Shown: positions 21,240 through 35,801 of the stretch, piece after piece
Position numbering within the stretch: the first letter of the stretch is position 1
How the letters are laid out: each line of letters opens with the position of its first letter
Assembly (NCBI GenBank): GCA_028673005.1
Contig: CM054116.1
Span: forward strand, 147,185,173-147,249,172
Reading direction: 5' to 3'
Length of the DNA stretch: 64,000 bases
Source: Tanypteryx hageni
Lineage: Eukaryota; Arthropoda; Insecta; Odonata; Petaluridae
Translations under genes and position numbers: made by a program
The notes under the pieces: model-generated
What the model saw: only the letters and a program-made list of their open reading frames with translations
What the model was told of the DNA's origin: nothing
Database searches by the model: none

Positions 21240-22180
21240 CTTTCCATCGCCGTCTCCTCTAGCTGCTGCTATCCCATCGCCGCCTACTCTAACTGCAACT
21301 ATCCCATCGACTTCTCCTCTAGCTGCTGCTATCCCATCGACTTCTCCTCTAGCTGCTGCTATCCCATCGACTTCTCCTCTAGCTGCTGCTATCCCATCGA
21401 CTTCTCCTCTAGCTGCTGCTATCCCATCGACTTCTCCTCTAGCTGCTGCTATCCCATCGACTTCTCCTCTAGCTGCTGCTTTCCATCGCCGTCTCCTCTA
21501 GCTGCTGCTATCCCATCGCCGCCTCCTCTAACTGCAACTATCCCATCGACTTCTCCTCTAGCTGCTGCTATCCCATCGACTTCTCCTCTAGCTGCTGCTA
21601 TCCCATCGACTTCTCCTCTAGCTGCTGCTTTCCATCGCCGTCTCCTCTAGCTGCTGCTATCCCATCGCCGCCTCCTCTAACTGCAACTATCCCATCGACT
21701 TCTCCTCTAGCTGCTGCTATCCCATCGACTTCTCCTCTAGCTGCTGCTATCCCATCGACTTCTCCTCTAGCTGCTGCTTTCCATCGCCGTCTCCTCTAGC
21801 TGCTGCTATCCCATCGCCGCCTCCTCTAACTGCAACTATCCCATCGACTTCTCCTCTAGCTGCTGCTATCCCATCGACTTCTCCTCTAGCTGCTGCTATC
21901 CCATCGACTTCTCCTCTAGCTGCTGCTATCCCATCGACTTCTCCTCTAGCTCCTGCTATCCCATCGACTTCTCCTCTAGCTGCTGCTATCCCATCGACTT
22001 CTCCTCTAGCTGCTGCTTTCCATCGCCGTCTCCTCTAGCTGCTGCTATCCCATCGCCGCCTCCTCTAACTGCAACTATCCCATCGACTTCTCCTCTAGCT
22101 GCTGCTATCCCATCGACTTCTCCTCTAGCTGCTGCTATCCCATCGACTTCTCCTCTAGCTGCTGCTTTCCATCGCCGTCT
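21240..22180 (+). repeat. Satellite sub-block duplicated at about 25193-26133
   Basis: Both blocks have the same series of runs of typical monomers broken by 29-bp monomers and the AACTGCAAC variant. They share the rare CTCCTGCT change (21951 and 25904). The offset, 3953 bp, equals 132 monomers minus the seven 29-bp monomers I count between them. Confidence 0.7.
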
Positions 22181-25100
22181 CCTCTAGCTGCTGCTATCCC
22201 ATCGCCGCCTCCTCTAACTGCAGCTATCCCATCGACGCCTACTCTAGCTGCTGCTATCCCATCGCCGATTCCTCTAGCTTCTGTTCTCCCATCGACTTCT
22301 CCTCTAGCTGCTGCTATCCCATCGACTTCTCCTCTAGCTGCTGCTATCCCATCGACTTCTCCTCTAGCTGCTGCTATTCCATCGCCGTCTCCTCTAGCTG
22401 CTGCTATCCCATCGCCGCCTCCTCTAACTGCAGCTATCCCATCGATGCCTACTCTAGCTGCTGCTATCCCATCGCCGATTCCTCTAGCTTCTGCTCTCCC
22501 ATCGACTTCTCCTCTAGCTGCTGCTATCCCATCGACTTCTCCTCTAGCTGCTGCTATCCCATCGACTTCTCCTCTAGCTGCTGCTATCCCATCGACTTCT
22601 CCTCTAGCTGCTGCTATCCCATCGACTTCTCCTCTAGCTGCTGCTATCCCATCGACTTCTCCTCTAGCTGCTGCTATCCCATCGACGCCTACTCTAGCTG
22701 CTGCTCTCCCATCGACTTCTCCTCTAGCTGCTGCTATCCCATCGACTTCTCCTCTAGCTGCTGCTATCCCATCGACTTCTCCTCTAGCTGCTGCTATCCC
22801 ATCGACTTCTCCTCTGGCTGCTGCTATCCCATCGCCGCCTCCTCTAACTGCAGCTATCCCATCGACGCCTACTCTAGCTGCTGCTATCCCATCGCCGATT
22901 CCTCTAGCTTCTGCTCTCCCATCGACTTCTCCTCTAGCTGCTGCTATCCCATCGACTTCTCCTCTAGCTGCTGCTATCCCATCGACTTCTCCTCTAGCTG
23001 CTGCTATCCCATCGACTTCTCCTCTAGCTGCTGCTATCCCATCGACTTCTCCTCTAGCTGCTGCTATTCCATCGCCGTCTCCTCTGGCTGCTGCTATCCC
23101 ATCGCCGCCTCCTCTAACTGCAGCTATCCCATCGCCGCCTCCTCTAACTGCAGCTATCCCATCGACGCCTACTCTAGCTGCTGCTATCCCATCGCCGATT
23201 CCTCTAGCTTCTGTTCTCCCATCGACTTCTCCTCTAGCTGCTGCTATCCCATCGACTTCTCCTCTAGCTGCTGCTATCCCATCGACTTCTCCTCTAGCTG
23301 CTGCTATTCCATCGCCGTCTCCTCTAGCTGCTGCTATCCCATCGCCGCCTCCTCTAACTGCAGCTATCCCATCGACGCCTACTCTAGCTGCTGCTATCCC
23401 ATCGCCAATTCCTCTAGCTTCTGCTCTCCCATCGACTTCTCCTCTAGCTGCTGCTATCCCATCGACTTCTCCTCTAGCTGCTGCTATCCCATCGACTTCT
23501 CCTCTAGCTGCTGCTATCCCATCGACTTCTCCTCTAGCTGCTGCTATCCCATCGACTTCTCCTCTAGCTGCTGCTATCCCATCGACGCCTACTCTAGCTG
23601 CTGCTCTCCCATCGACTTCTCCTCTAGCTGCTGCTATCCCATCGACTTCTCCTCTAGCTGCTGCTATCCCATCGACTTCTCCTCTAGCTGCTGCTATCCC
23701 ATCGACTTCTCCTCTGGCTGCTGCTATCCCATCGCCGCCTCCTCTAACTGCAGCTATCCCATCGACGCCTACTCTAGCTGCTGCTATCCCATCGCCGATT
23801 CCTCTAGCTTCTGCTCTCCCATCGACTTCTCCTCTAGCTGCTGCTATCCCATCGACTTCTCATCTAGCTGCTGCTATCCCATCGACTTCTCCTCTAGCTG
23901 CTGCTATCCCATCGACTTCTCCTCTGGCTGCTGCTATCCCATCGCCGCCTCCTCTAACTGCAGCTATCCCATCGACGCCTACTCTAGCTGCTGCTATCCC
24001 ATCGCCGATTCCTCTAGCTTCTGCTCTCCCATCGACTTCTCCTCTAGCTGCTGCTATCCCATCGACTTCTCCTCTAGCTGCTGCTATCCCATCGACTTCT
24101 CCTCTAGCTGCTGCTATCCCATCGACTTCTCCTCTAGCTGCTGCTATCCCATCGACTTCTCCTCTAGCTGCTGCTATTCCATCGCCGCCTCCTCTAACTG
24201 CAGCTATCCCATCGACGCCTACTCTAGCTGCTGCTATTCCATCGCCGATTCCTCTAGCTTCTGCTCTCCCATTGACTTCTCCTCTAGCTGCTGCTATCCC
24301 ATCGACTTCTCCTCTAGCTGCTGCTATCCCATCGACTTCTCCTCTAGCTGCTGCTATCCCATCGCCGTCTCCTCTGGCTGCTGCTATCCCATCGCCACCT
24401 CCTCTAACTGCAGCTATCCCATCGACGCCTACTCTAGCTGCTGCTATCCCATCGCCGATTCCTCTAGCTTCTGCTCTCCCATCGACTTCTCCTCTAGCTG
24501 CTGCTATCCCATCGACTTCTCCTCTAGCTGCTGCTATCCCATCGACTTCTCCTCTAGCTGCTGCTATCCCATCGACTTCTCCTCTAGCTGCTGCTATCCC
24601 ATCGACTTCTCCTCTAGCTGCTGCTATTCCATCGCCGCCTCCTCTAACTGCAGCTATCCCATCGACGCCTACTCTAGCTGCTGCTATTCCATCGCCGATT
24701 CCTCTAGCTTCTGCTCTCCCATCGACTTCTCCTCTAGCTGCTGCTATCCCATCGACTTCTCCTCTAGCTGCTGCTATCCCATCGACTTCTCCTCTAGCTG
24801 CTGCTATCCCATCGCCGCCTCCTCTAACTGCAGCTATCCCATCGACGCCTACTCTAGCTGCTGCTATCCCATCGCCGATTCCTCTAGCTTCTGCTCTCCC
24901 ATCGACTTCTCCTCTAGCTGCTGCTATCCCATCGACTTCTCCTCTAGCTGCTGCTATCCCATCGACTTCTCCTCTAGCTGCTGCTTTCCATCGCCGTCTC
25001 CTCTAGCTGCTGCTATCCCATCGACTTCTCCTCTAGCTGCTGCTATTCCATCGCCGCTTCCTCTAACTGCAGCTATCCCATCGACGCCTACTCTAGCTGC

Positions 25101-28100
25101 TGCTATCCCATCGCCGATTCCTCTAGCTTCTGCTATCCCATCGACTTCTCCTCTAGCTGCTGCTATCCCATCGACTTCTCCTCTAGCTGCTGCTTTCCAT
25201 CGCCGTCTCCTCTAGCTGCTGCTATCCCATCGCCGCCTCCTCTAACTGCAACTATCCCATCGACTTCTCCTCTAGCTGCTGCTATCCCATCGACTTCTCC
25301 TCTAGCTGCTGCTATCCCATCGACTTCTCCTCTAGCTGCTGCTATCCCATCGACTTCTCCTCTAGCTGCTGCTATCCCATCGACTTCTCCTCTAGCTGCT
25401 GCTATCCCATCGACTTCTCCTCTAGCTGCTGCTTTCCATCGCCGTCTCCTCTAGCTGCTGCTATCCCATCGCCGCCTCCTCTAACTGCAACTATCCCATC
25501 GACTTCTCCTCTAGCTGCTGCTATCCCATCGACTTCTCCTCTAGCTGCTGCTATCCCATCGACTTCTCCTCTAGCTGCTGCTTTCCATCGCCGTCTCCTC
25601 TAGCTGCTGCTATCCCATCGCCGCCTCCTCTAACTGCAACTATCCCATCGACTTCTCCTCTAGCTGCTGCTATCCCATCGACTTCTCCTCTAGCTGCTGC
25701 TATCCCATCGACTTCTCCTCTAGCTGCTGCTTTCCATCGCCGTCTCCTCTAGCTGCTGCTATCCCATCGTCGCCTCCTCTAACTGCAACTATCCCATCGA
25801 CTTCTCCTCTAGCTGCTGCTATCCCATCGACTTCTCCTCTAGCTGCTGCTATCCCATCGACTTCTCCTCTAGCTGCTGCTATCCCATCGACTTCTCCTCT
25901 AGCTCCTGCTATCCCATCGACTTCTCCTCTAGCTGCTGCTATCCCATCGACTTCTCCTCTAGCTGCTGCTTTCCATCGCCGTCTCCTCTAGCTGCTGCTA
26001 TCCCATCGCCGCCTCCTCTAACTGCAACTATCCCATCGACTTCTCCTCTAGCTGCTGCTATCCCATCGACTTCTCCTCTAGCTGCTGCTATCCCATCGAC
26101 TTCTCCTCTAGCTGCTGCTTTCCATCGCCGTCTCCTCTAGCTGCTGCTATCCCATCGCCGCCTCCTCTAACTGCAACTATCCCATCGACTTCTCCTCTAG
26201 CTGCTGCTATCCCATCGACTTCTCCTCTAGCTGCCTCTATCCCATCGACTTCTCCTCTAGCTTCTGCTCTCCCATCGACTTCTCCTCTAGCTGCTGCTAT
26301 CCCATCGACTTCTCCTCTAGCTGCTGCTATCCCATCGACTTCTCCTCTAGCTGCTGCTATCCCATCGACTTCTCCTCTAGATGCTGCTTTCCATCGCCGT
26401 CTCCTCTAGCTGCTGCTATCCCATCGCCGCCTCCTCTAACTGCAACTATCCCATCGACTTCTCCTCTAGCTGCTGCTATCCCATCGACTTCTCCTCTAGC
26501 TGCTGCTATCTTATCGACTTCTCCTCTAGCTGCTGCTATCCCATCGACTTCTCCTCTAGCTGCTGCAATCACATCGACTTCTCCTCTAGCTGCTGCTATT
26601 CCATCGCCGCCTCCTCTAACTGCAGCTATCCCATCGACGCCTACTCTAGCTGCTGCTATCCCATCGCCGATTCCTCTAGCTTCTGCTCTCCCATCGACTT
26701 CTCCTCTAGCTGCTGCTATCCCATCGACTTCTCCTCTAGCTGCTGCTATCCCATCGACTTCTCCTCTAGCTGCTGCTATCCCATCGACTTCTCCTCTAGC
26801 TGCTGCTATTCCATCGCCACCTCCTCTAGCTGCTGCTATCCCATCGACTTCTCCTCTAGCTTCTGCTCTCCCATCGACTTCTCCTCTAGCTGCAGCTATC
26901 CCATCGACGCCTACTCTAGCTGCTGCTATCCCATCGCCGATTCCTCTAGCTTCTGCTCTCCCATCGACTTCTCCTCTAGCTGCTGCTATTCCATCGCCGC
27001 CTCCTCTAACTGCAGCTATCCCATCGACGCCTACTCTAGCTGCTGCTATCCCATCGCCGATTCCGCTAGCTTCTGCTCTCCCATCGACTTCCCCTCTAGC
27101 TGCTGCTATCCCATCGACTTCTCCTCTAGCTGCTGCTATTCCATCGCCGTCTCCTCTAGCTGCTGCTATCCCATCGCCGCCTCCTCTAACTGCAGCTATC
27201 CCATCGACGCCTACTCTAGCTGCTGCTATCCCATCGCTGCCTCCTCTAACTGCAGCTATCCCATCGACGCCTACTCTAGCTGCTGCTATCCCATCGCCGA
27301 TTCCTCTAGCTTCTGCTCTCCCATCGACTTCTCCTCTAGCTGCTGCTATCCCATCGACTTCTCCTCTAGCTGCTGCTATCCCATCGACTTCTCCTCTAGC
27401 TGCTGCTATTCCGTCGCCGTCTCCTCTAGCTGCTGCTATTCCATCACCGCCTCCTCTAACTGCAGCTATCCCATCGACGCCTACTCTAGCTGCTGCTATC
27501 CCATCGCCGATTCCTCTAGCTGCTGCTATTCCATCGCCGCCTCCTCTAGCTGCTGCTATCCCATCGACTTCTCCTCTAGCTGCTGCTATCCCATCGACTT
27601 CTCCTCTAGCTGCTGCTATCCCATCGACTTCTCCTCTAGCTGCTGCTATCCCATCGCCGCCTCCTCTAACTGCAGCTATCCCATCGACGCCTACTCTAGC
27701 TGCTGCTATCCCATCGCCGATTCCTCTAGCTTCTGCTCTCCCATCGACTACTCCTCTAGCTGCTGCTATCCCATCGACTTCTCCTCTAGCTGCTGCTATC
27801 CCATCGACTTCTCCTCTAGCTGCTGCTATCCCATCGACTTCTCCTCTAGCTGCTGCTTTCCATCGTCGTCTCCTCTAGCTGCTGCTATCCCATCTCCGCC
27901 TTTTCTAACTGCAACTATCCCATCGACTCCTACTCTAGCTGCTGCTATCCCATCGCCGATTCCTCTAGCTTCTGCTCTCCCATCGACTTCTCCTCTAGCT
28001 GCTGCTATCCCATCGACTTCTCCTCTAACTGCTGCTATCCCATCGACTTCTCCTCTAGCTGCTGCTATCCCATCGACTTCTCCTCTAGCTGCTGCAATCA

Positions 28101-31100
28101 CATCGACTTCTCCTCTAGCTGCTGCTATCCCATCGACTTCTCCTCTAGCTGCTGCTATCCCATCGACTTCTCCTCTAGCTGCTGCTATCCCATCGACTTC
28201 TCCTCTAGCTGCTGCTATTCCATCGCCGCCTCCTCTAGCTGCTGCTATCCCATCGACTTCTCCTCTAGCTTCTGCTCTCCCATCGACTTCTCCTCTAGCT
28301 GCAGCTATCCCATCGACGCCTACTCTAGCTGCTGCTATCCCATCGCCGATTCCTCTAGCTTCTGCTCTCCCATCGACTTCTCCTCTAGCTGCTGCTATTC
28401 CATCGCCGCCTCCTCTAACTGCAGCTATCCCATCGACGCCTACTCTAGCTGCTGCTATCCCATCGCCGATTCCGCTAGCTTCTGCTCTCCCATCGACTTC
28501 TCCTCTAGCTGCTGCTATCCCATCGACTTCTCCTCTAGCTGCTGCTATTCCATCGCCGTCTCCTCTAGCTGCTGCTATCCCATCGCCGCCTCCTCTAACT
28601 GCAGCTATCCCATCGACGCCTACTCTAGCTGCTGCTATCCCATCGCCGCCTCCTCTAACTGCAGCTATCCCATCGACACCTACTCTAGCTGCTGCTATCC
28701 CATCGCCGATTCCTCTAGCTTCTGCTCTCCCATCGACTTCTCCTCTAGCTGCTGCTATCCCATCGACTTCTCCTCTAGCTGCTGCTATCCCATCGACTTC
28801 TCCTCTAGCTGCTGCTATTCCGTCGCCGTCTCCTCTAGCTGCTGCTATTCCATCGCCGCCTCCTCTAACTGCAGCTATCCCATCGACGCCTACTCTAGCT
28901 GCTGCTATCCCATCGCCGATTCCTCTAGCTTCTGCTCTTCCATCGACTTCTCCTCTAGCTGCTGCTATCCCATCGACTTCTCATCTAGCTGCTGCTATCC
29001 CATCGACTTCTCCTCTAGCTGCTGCTATCCCATCGACTTCTCCTCTAGCTGCTGCTATCCCATCGCCGCCTCCTCTAACTGCAGCTATCCCATCGACGCC
29101 TACTCTAGCTGCTGCTATCCCATCGCCGATTCCTCTAGCTTCTGCTCTCCCATCGACTACTCCTCTAGCTGCTGCTATCCCATCGACTTCTCCTCTAGCT
29201 GCTGCTATCCCATCGACTTCTCCTCTAGCTGCTGCTATCCCATCGACTTCTCCTCTAGCTGCTGCTTTCCATCGCCGTCTCCTCTAGCTGCTGCTATCCC
29301 ATCTCCGCCTCCTCTAACTGCAACTATCCCATCGACTCCTACTCTAGCTGCTGCTATCCCATCGCCGATTCCTCTAGCTTCTGCTCTCCCATCGACTTCT
29401 CCTCTAGCTGCTGCTATCCCATCGACTTCTCCTCTAACTGCTGCTATCCCATCGACTTCTCCTCTAGCTGCTGCTATCCCATCGACTTCTCCTCTAGCTG
29501 CTGCTATCCCATCGACTTCTCCTCTAGCTGCTGCTATTCCATCGCCGCCTCCTCTAGCTGCTGCTATCCCATCGACTTCTCCTCTAGCTTCTGCTCTCCC
29601 ATCGACTTCTCCTCTAGCTGCTGCTATCCCATCGACTTCTCCTCTAGCTGCTGCTATCCCATCGACTTCTCCTCTAGCTGCTGCTATCCCATCGACTTCT
29701 CCTCTAGCTGCTGCTATCCCATCGACTTCTCCTCTAGCTGCTGCTATTCCATCGCCGCCTCCTCTAACTGCAGCTATCCCATCGACGCCTACTCTAGCTG
29801 CTGCTATCCCATCGCCGATTCCTCTAGCTTCTGCTCTCCCATCGACTTCTCCTCTAGCTGCTGCTATCCCATCGACTTCTCCTCTAGCTGCTGCTATCCC
29901 ATCGACTTCTCCTCTAGCTGCTGCTATCCCATCGACTTCTCCTCTAGCTGCTGCTATTCCATCGCCGCCTCCTCTAGCTGCTGCTATCCCATCGACTTCT
30001 CCTCTAGCTTCTGCTCTCCCATCGACTTCTCCTCTAGCTGCTGCTATCCCATCGACTTCTCCTCTAGCTTCTGCTCTCCCATCGACTTCTCCTCTAGCTG
30101 CTGCTATCCCATCGACTTCTCCTCTAGCTGCTGCTATCCCATCGACTTCTCCTCTAGCTGCTGCTATTCCATCGCCGCCTCCTCTAACTGCAGCTATCCC
30201 ATCGACGCCTACTCTAGCTGCTGCTATCCCATCGCCGATTCCGCTAGCTTCTGCTCTCCCATCGACTTCTCCTCTAGCTGCTGCTATCCCATCGACTTCT
30301 CCTCTAGCTGCTGCTATTCCATCGCCGTCTCCTCTAGCTGCTGCTATCCCATCGCCGCCTCCTCTAACTGCAGCTATCCCATCTACGCCTACTCTAGCTG
30401 CTGCTATCCCATCGCCGATTCCTCTAGCTTCTGCTCTCCCATCGACTTCTCCTCTAGCTGCTGCTATCCCATCGACTTCTCCTCTAGCTGCTGCTATCCC
30501 ATCGACTTCTCCTCTAGCTGCTGCTATTCCATCGCCGTCTCCTCTAGCTGCTGCTATCCCATCGCCGCCTCCTCTAACTGCAGCTATCCCATCGACGCCT
30601 ACTCTAGCTGCTGCTATCCCATCGCCGATTCCGCTAGCTTCTGCTCTCCCATCGACTTCTCCTCTAGCTGCTGCTATCCCATCGACTTCTCCTCTAGCTG
30701 CTGCTATTCCATCGCCGTCTCCTCTAGCTGCTGCTATCCCATCGCCGCCTCCTCTAACTGCAGCTATCCCATCGACGCCTACTCTAGCTGCTGCTATCCC
30801 ATCGCCGATTCCTCTAGTTTCTGCTCTCCCATCGACTTCTCCTCTAGCTGCTGCTATCCCATCGACTTCTCCTCTAGCTGCTGCTATCCCATCGACTTCT
30901 CCTCTAGCTGCTGCTATTCCATCGCCGTCTCCTCTAGCTGCTGCTATCCCATCGCCGCCTCCTCTAACTGCAGCTATCCCATCGACGCCTACTCTAGCTG
31001 CTGCTATCCCATCGCCGATTCCTCTAGCTTCTGCTCTCCCATCGACTTCTCCTCTAGCTGCTGCTATCCCATCGACTTCTCCTCTAGCTGCTGCTATCCC

Positions 31101-34100
31101 ATCGACGTCTCCTCTAGCTGCTGCTATCCCATCGACTTCTCCTCTAGCTGCTGCTATCCCATCGACTTCTCCTCTAGCTGCTGCTATCCCATCGACTTCT
31201 CCTCTAGCTGCTGCTATCCCATCGCCGCCTCCTCTAACTGCAGCTATCCCATCGACGCCTACTCTAGCTGCTGCTATCCCATCGCCGATTCCTCTAGCTT
31301 CTGTAATCCCATCGACTTCTCCTCTAGCTTCTGCTCTCCCATCGACTTCTCCTCTAGCTTCTGCTCTCCCATCGACTTCTCCTCTAGCTGCTGCTATCCC
31401 ATCGACTTCTCCTCTAGCTGCTGCTATCCCATCGACTTCTCCTCTAGCTGCTGCTATTCCATCGCCGCCTCCTCTAACTGCAGCTATCCCATCGACGCCT
31501 ACTCTAGCTGCTGCTATCCCATCGCCGATTCCTCTAGCTTCTGCTATCCCATCGACTTCTCCTCTAGCTGCTGCTATCCCATCGACTTCTCCTCTAGCTG
31601 CTGCTATCCCATCGACTTCTCCTCTAGCTGCTGCTCTCCCATCGACTTCTCCTCTAGCTGCTGCTATCCCATCGAATTCTCCTCTAGCTGCTGCTATCCC
31701 ATCGACTTCTCCTCTAGCTGCTGCTATCCCATCGCCGCCTCCTCTAACTGCTGCTATCCCATCGACGCCTACTCTAGCTGCTGCTATCCCATCGCCGATT
31801 CCTCTAGCTTCTGCTATCCCATCGACTTCTCCTCTAGCTGCTGCTATCCCATCGACTTCTCCTCTAGCTTCTGCTCTCCCATCGACTTCTCCTCTAGCTG
31901 CTGCTATCCCATCGACTTCTCCTCTAGCTGCTGCTATCCCATCGAATTCTCCTCTAGCTGCTGCTATCCCATCGACTTCTCCTCTAGCTGCTGCTATCCC
32001 ATCGACTTCTCCTCTAACTGCAGCTATCGCATCGACGCCTACTCTAGCTTCTGCTCTCCCATCGACTTCTCCTCTAGCTGCTGCTATCCCATCGACTTCT
32101 CCTCTAGCTGCTGCTATCCCATCGACCTCTCCTCTAGCTGCTGCTATCCCATCGACTTCTCCTCTAGCTGCTGCTCTCCCATCGACTTCTCCTCTAGCTG
32201 CTGCTATCCCATCGACTTCTCCTCTAGCTGCTGCTATCCCATCGACTTCTCCTCTAGCTGCTGCTCTCCCATCGACTTCTCCTCTAGCTGCTGCTATCCC
32301 ATCGAATTCTCCTCTAGCTGCTGCTATCCCATCGACTTCTCCTCTAGCTGCTGCTATCCCATCGCCGCCTCCTCTAACTGCTGCTATCCCATCGACGCCT
32401 ACTCTAGCTGCTGCTATCCCATCGCCGATTCCTCTAGCTTCTGCTATCCCATCGACTTCTCCTCTAGCTGCTGCTATCCCATCGACTTCTCCTCTAGCTT
32501 CTGCTCTCCCATCGACTTCTCCTCTAGCTGCTGCTATCCCATCGACTTCTCCTCTAGCTGCTGCTATTCCATCGCCGCTTCCCCTAACTGCAGCTATCCC
32601 ATCGACGCCTACTCTAGCTGCTGCTATCCCATCGCCGATTCCTCTAGCTTCTGCTATCCCATCGACTTCTCCTCTAGCTGCTGCTATCCCATCGACTTCT
32701 CCTCTAGCTTCTGCTATCCCATCGACTTCTCCTCTAGCTGCTGCTATCCCATCGACTTCCCCTCTAGCTGCTGCTATCCCATCGACTTCTCCTCTAGCTG
32801 CTGCTATCCCATCGACTTCTCCTCTAGCTGCTGCTATCCCATCAACTTCTCCTCTAGCTTCTGCTCTCCCATCGACTTCTCCTCTAGCTGCTGCTATCCC
32901 ATCGACTTCTCCTCTAGCTGCTGCTATTCCATCGCCGCTTCCTCTAACTGCAGCTATCCCATCGACGCCTACTCTAGCTGCTGCTATCCCATCGCCGATT
33001 CCTCTAGCTTCTGCTATCCCATCGACTTCTCCTCTAGCTGCTGCTATCCCATCGACTTCTCCTCTAGCTTCTGCTCTCCCATCGACTTCTCCTCTAGCTG
33101 CTGCTATCCCATCGACTTCTCCTCTAGCTTCTGCTCTCCCATCGACTTCTCCTCTAGCTGCTGCTATCCCATCGACTTCTCCTCTAGCTGCTGCTATTCC
33201 ATCGCCGCTTCCTCTAACTGCAGCTATCCCATCGACGCCTACTCTAGCTGCTGCTATCCCATCGCCGATTCCTCTAGCTTCTGCTCTCCCATCGACTTCT
33301 CCTCTAGCTGCTGCTATCCCATCGACTTCTCCTCTAGCTGCTGCTATCCCATCGACTTCTCCTCTAGCTGCTGCTATCCCATCGACTTCTCCTCTAGCTG
33401 CTGCTATCCCATCGACTTCTCCTCTAGCTTCTGCTCTCCCATCGACTTCTCCTCTAGCTGCTGCTATCCCATCTACTTCTCTTCTAGCTGCTGCTATTCC
33501 ATCGCCGCTTCCTCTAACTGCAGCTATCCCATCGACGCCTACTCTAGCTGCTGCTATCCCATCGCCGATTCCTCTAGCTTCTGCTATCCCATCGACTTCT
33601 CCTCTAGCTGCTGCTATCCCATCGACTTCTCCTCTAGCTTCTGCTCTCCCATCGACTTCTCCTCTAGCTGCTGCTATCCCATCGACTTCTCCTCTAGCTG
33701 CTGCTATCCCATCGACTTCTCCTCTAGCTGCTGCTATCCCATCGACTTCTCCTCTAGCTGCTGCTTTCCATCGCCGTCTCCTCTAGCTGTTACTATCCCA
33801 TTGCCGCCTCCTCTAACTGCAGCTATCCCATCGACTCCTACTCTAGCTGCTGCTTTCCATCGCCGTTTCCTCTAGCTGCTGCTATCCCATCGCCGCCTCC
33901 TCTAACTGCAGCTATCCCATCGACTCCTACTCTAGCTGCTGCTATCCCATCGCCGATTCCTCTAGCTTCTGCTCTCCCATCGACTTCTCCTCTAGCTGCT
34001 GCTATCCCATCGACTTCTCCTCTAGCTGCTGCTATCCCATCGACTTCTCCTCTAGCTGCTGCTATCCCATCGCCGCCTCCTCTAACTGCAGCTATCCCAT

Positions 34101-35801
34101 CGACGCCTACTCTAGCTGCTGCTATCCCATCGCCGATTCCTCTAGCTTCTGCTCTCCCATCGACTTCTCCTCTAGCTGCTGCTATCCCATCGACTTCTCC
34201 TCTAGCTGCTGCTTTCCATCGCCGTCTCCTCTAGCTGCTGCTATCCCATCGCCGCCTCCTCTAACTGCAGCTATCCCATCGACTCCTACTCTAGCTGCTG
34301 CTATCCCATCGCCGATTCCTCTAGCTTCTGCTCTCCCATCGACTTCTCCTCTAGCTGCTGCTATCCCATCGACTTCTCCTCTAGCTGCTGCTATCCCATC
34401 GACTTCTCCTCTAGCTGCTGCTATCCCATCGACTTCTCCTCTAGCTGCTGCTATCCCATCGACTTCTCCTCTAACTGCAGCTATCGCATCGACGCCTACT
34501 CTAGCTTCTGCTCTCCCATCGACTTCTCCTCTAGCTGCTGCTATCCCATCGACTTCTCCTCTAGCTGCTGCTATCCCATCGACCTCTCCTCTAGCTGCTG
34601 CTATCCCATCGACTTCTCCTCTAGCTGCTGCTCTCCCATCGACTTCTCCTCTAGCTGCTGCTATCCCATCGACTTCTCCTCTAGCTGCTGCTATCCCATC
34701 GACTTCTCCTCTAGCTGCTGCTATCCCATCGACTTCTCCTCTAGCTGCTGCTATTCCATCGCCGCCTCCTCTAACTGCAGCTATCCCATCGACGCCTACT
34801 CTAGCTGCTGCTATCCCATCGCCGATTCCTCTAGCTTCTGCTATCCCATCGACTCCTCCTCTAGCTGCTGCTATCCCATCGACTTCTCCTCTAGCTGCTG
34901 CTATCCCATCGACTTCTCCTCTAGCTGCTGCTATCCCATCAACTTCTCCTCTAGCTGCTGCTATTCCATCGCCGCCTCCTCTAACTGCAGCTATCCCATC
35001 GACGCCTACTCTAGCTGCTGCTATCCCATCGCCGATTCCTCTAGCTTCTGCTATCCCATCGACTCCTCCTCTAGCTGCTGCTATCCCATCGACTTCTCCT
35101 CTAGCTGCTGCTATCCCATCGACTTCTCCTCTAGCTGCTGCTATTCCATCGCCGTCTCCTCTAGCTGCTGCTATTTCATCGCCGCTTCCTCTAACTGCAG
35201 CTATCCCATCGACGCCTACTCTAGCTGCTGCTATCCCATCGCCGATTCCTCTAGCTTCTGCTCTCCCATCGACTTCTCCTCTAGCTGCTGCTATCCCATC
35301 GACTTCTCCTCTAGCTGCTGCTATCCCATCGACGTCTCCTCTAGCTGCTGCTATCCCATCGCCGCCTCCTCTAACTGCAGCTATCCCATCGACGCCTACT
35401 CTAGCTGCTGCTATCCCATCGCCGATTCCTCTAGCTTCTGCTCTCCCATCGACTTCTCCTCTAGCTGCTGCTATCCCATCGACTTCTCCTCTAGCTGCTG
35501 CTATTCCATCGCCGTCTCCTCTAGCTGCTGCTATCCCATCGACTTCTCCTATAGCTGCTGCTATCCCATCGACTTCTCCTCTAGCTGCTGCTATCCCATC
35601 GCCGCCTCCTCTAACTGCAGCTATCCCATCGACGCCTATTCTAGCTGCTGCTATCCCATCGCCGATTCCTCTAGCTTCTGTAATCCCATCGACTTCTCCT
35701 CTAGCTTCTGCTCTCCCATCGACTTCTCCTCTAGCTTCTGCTCTCCCATCGACTTCTCCTCTAGCTGCTGCTATCCCATCGACTTCTCCTCTAGCTGCTG
35801 C

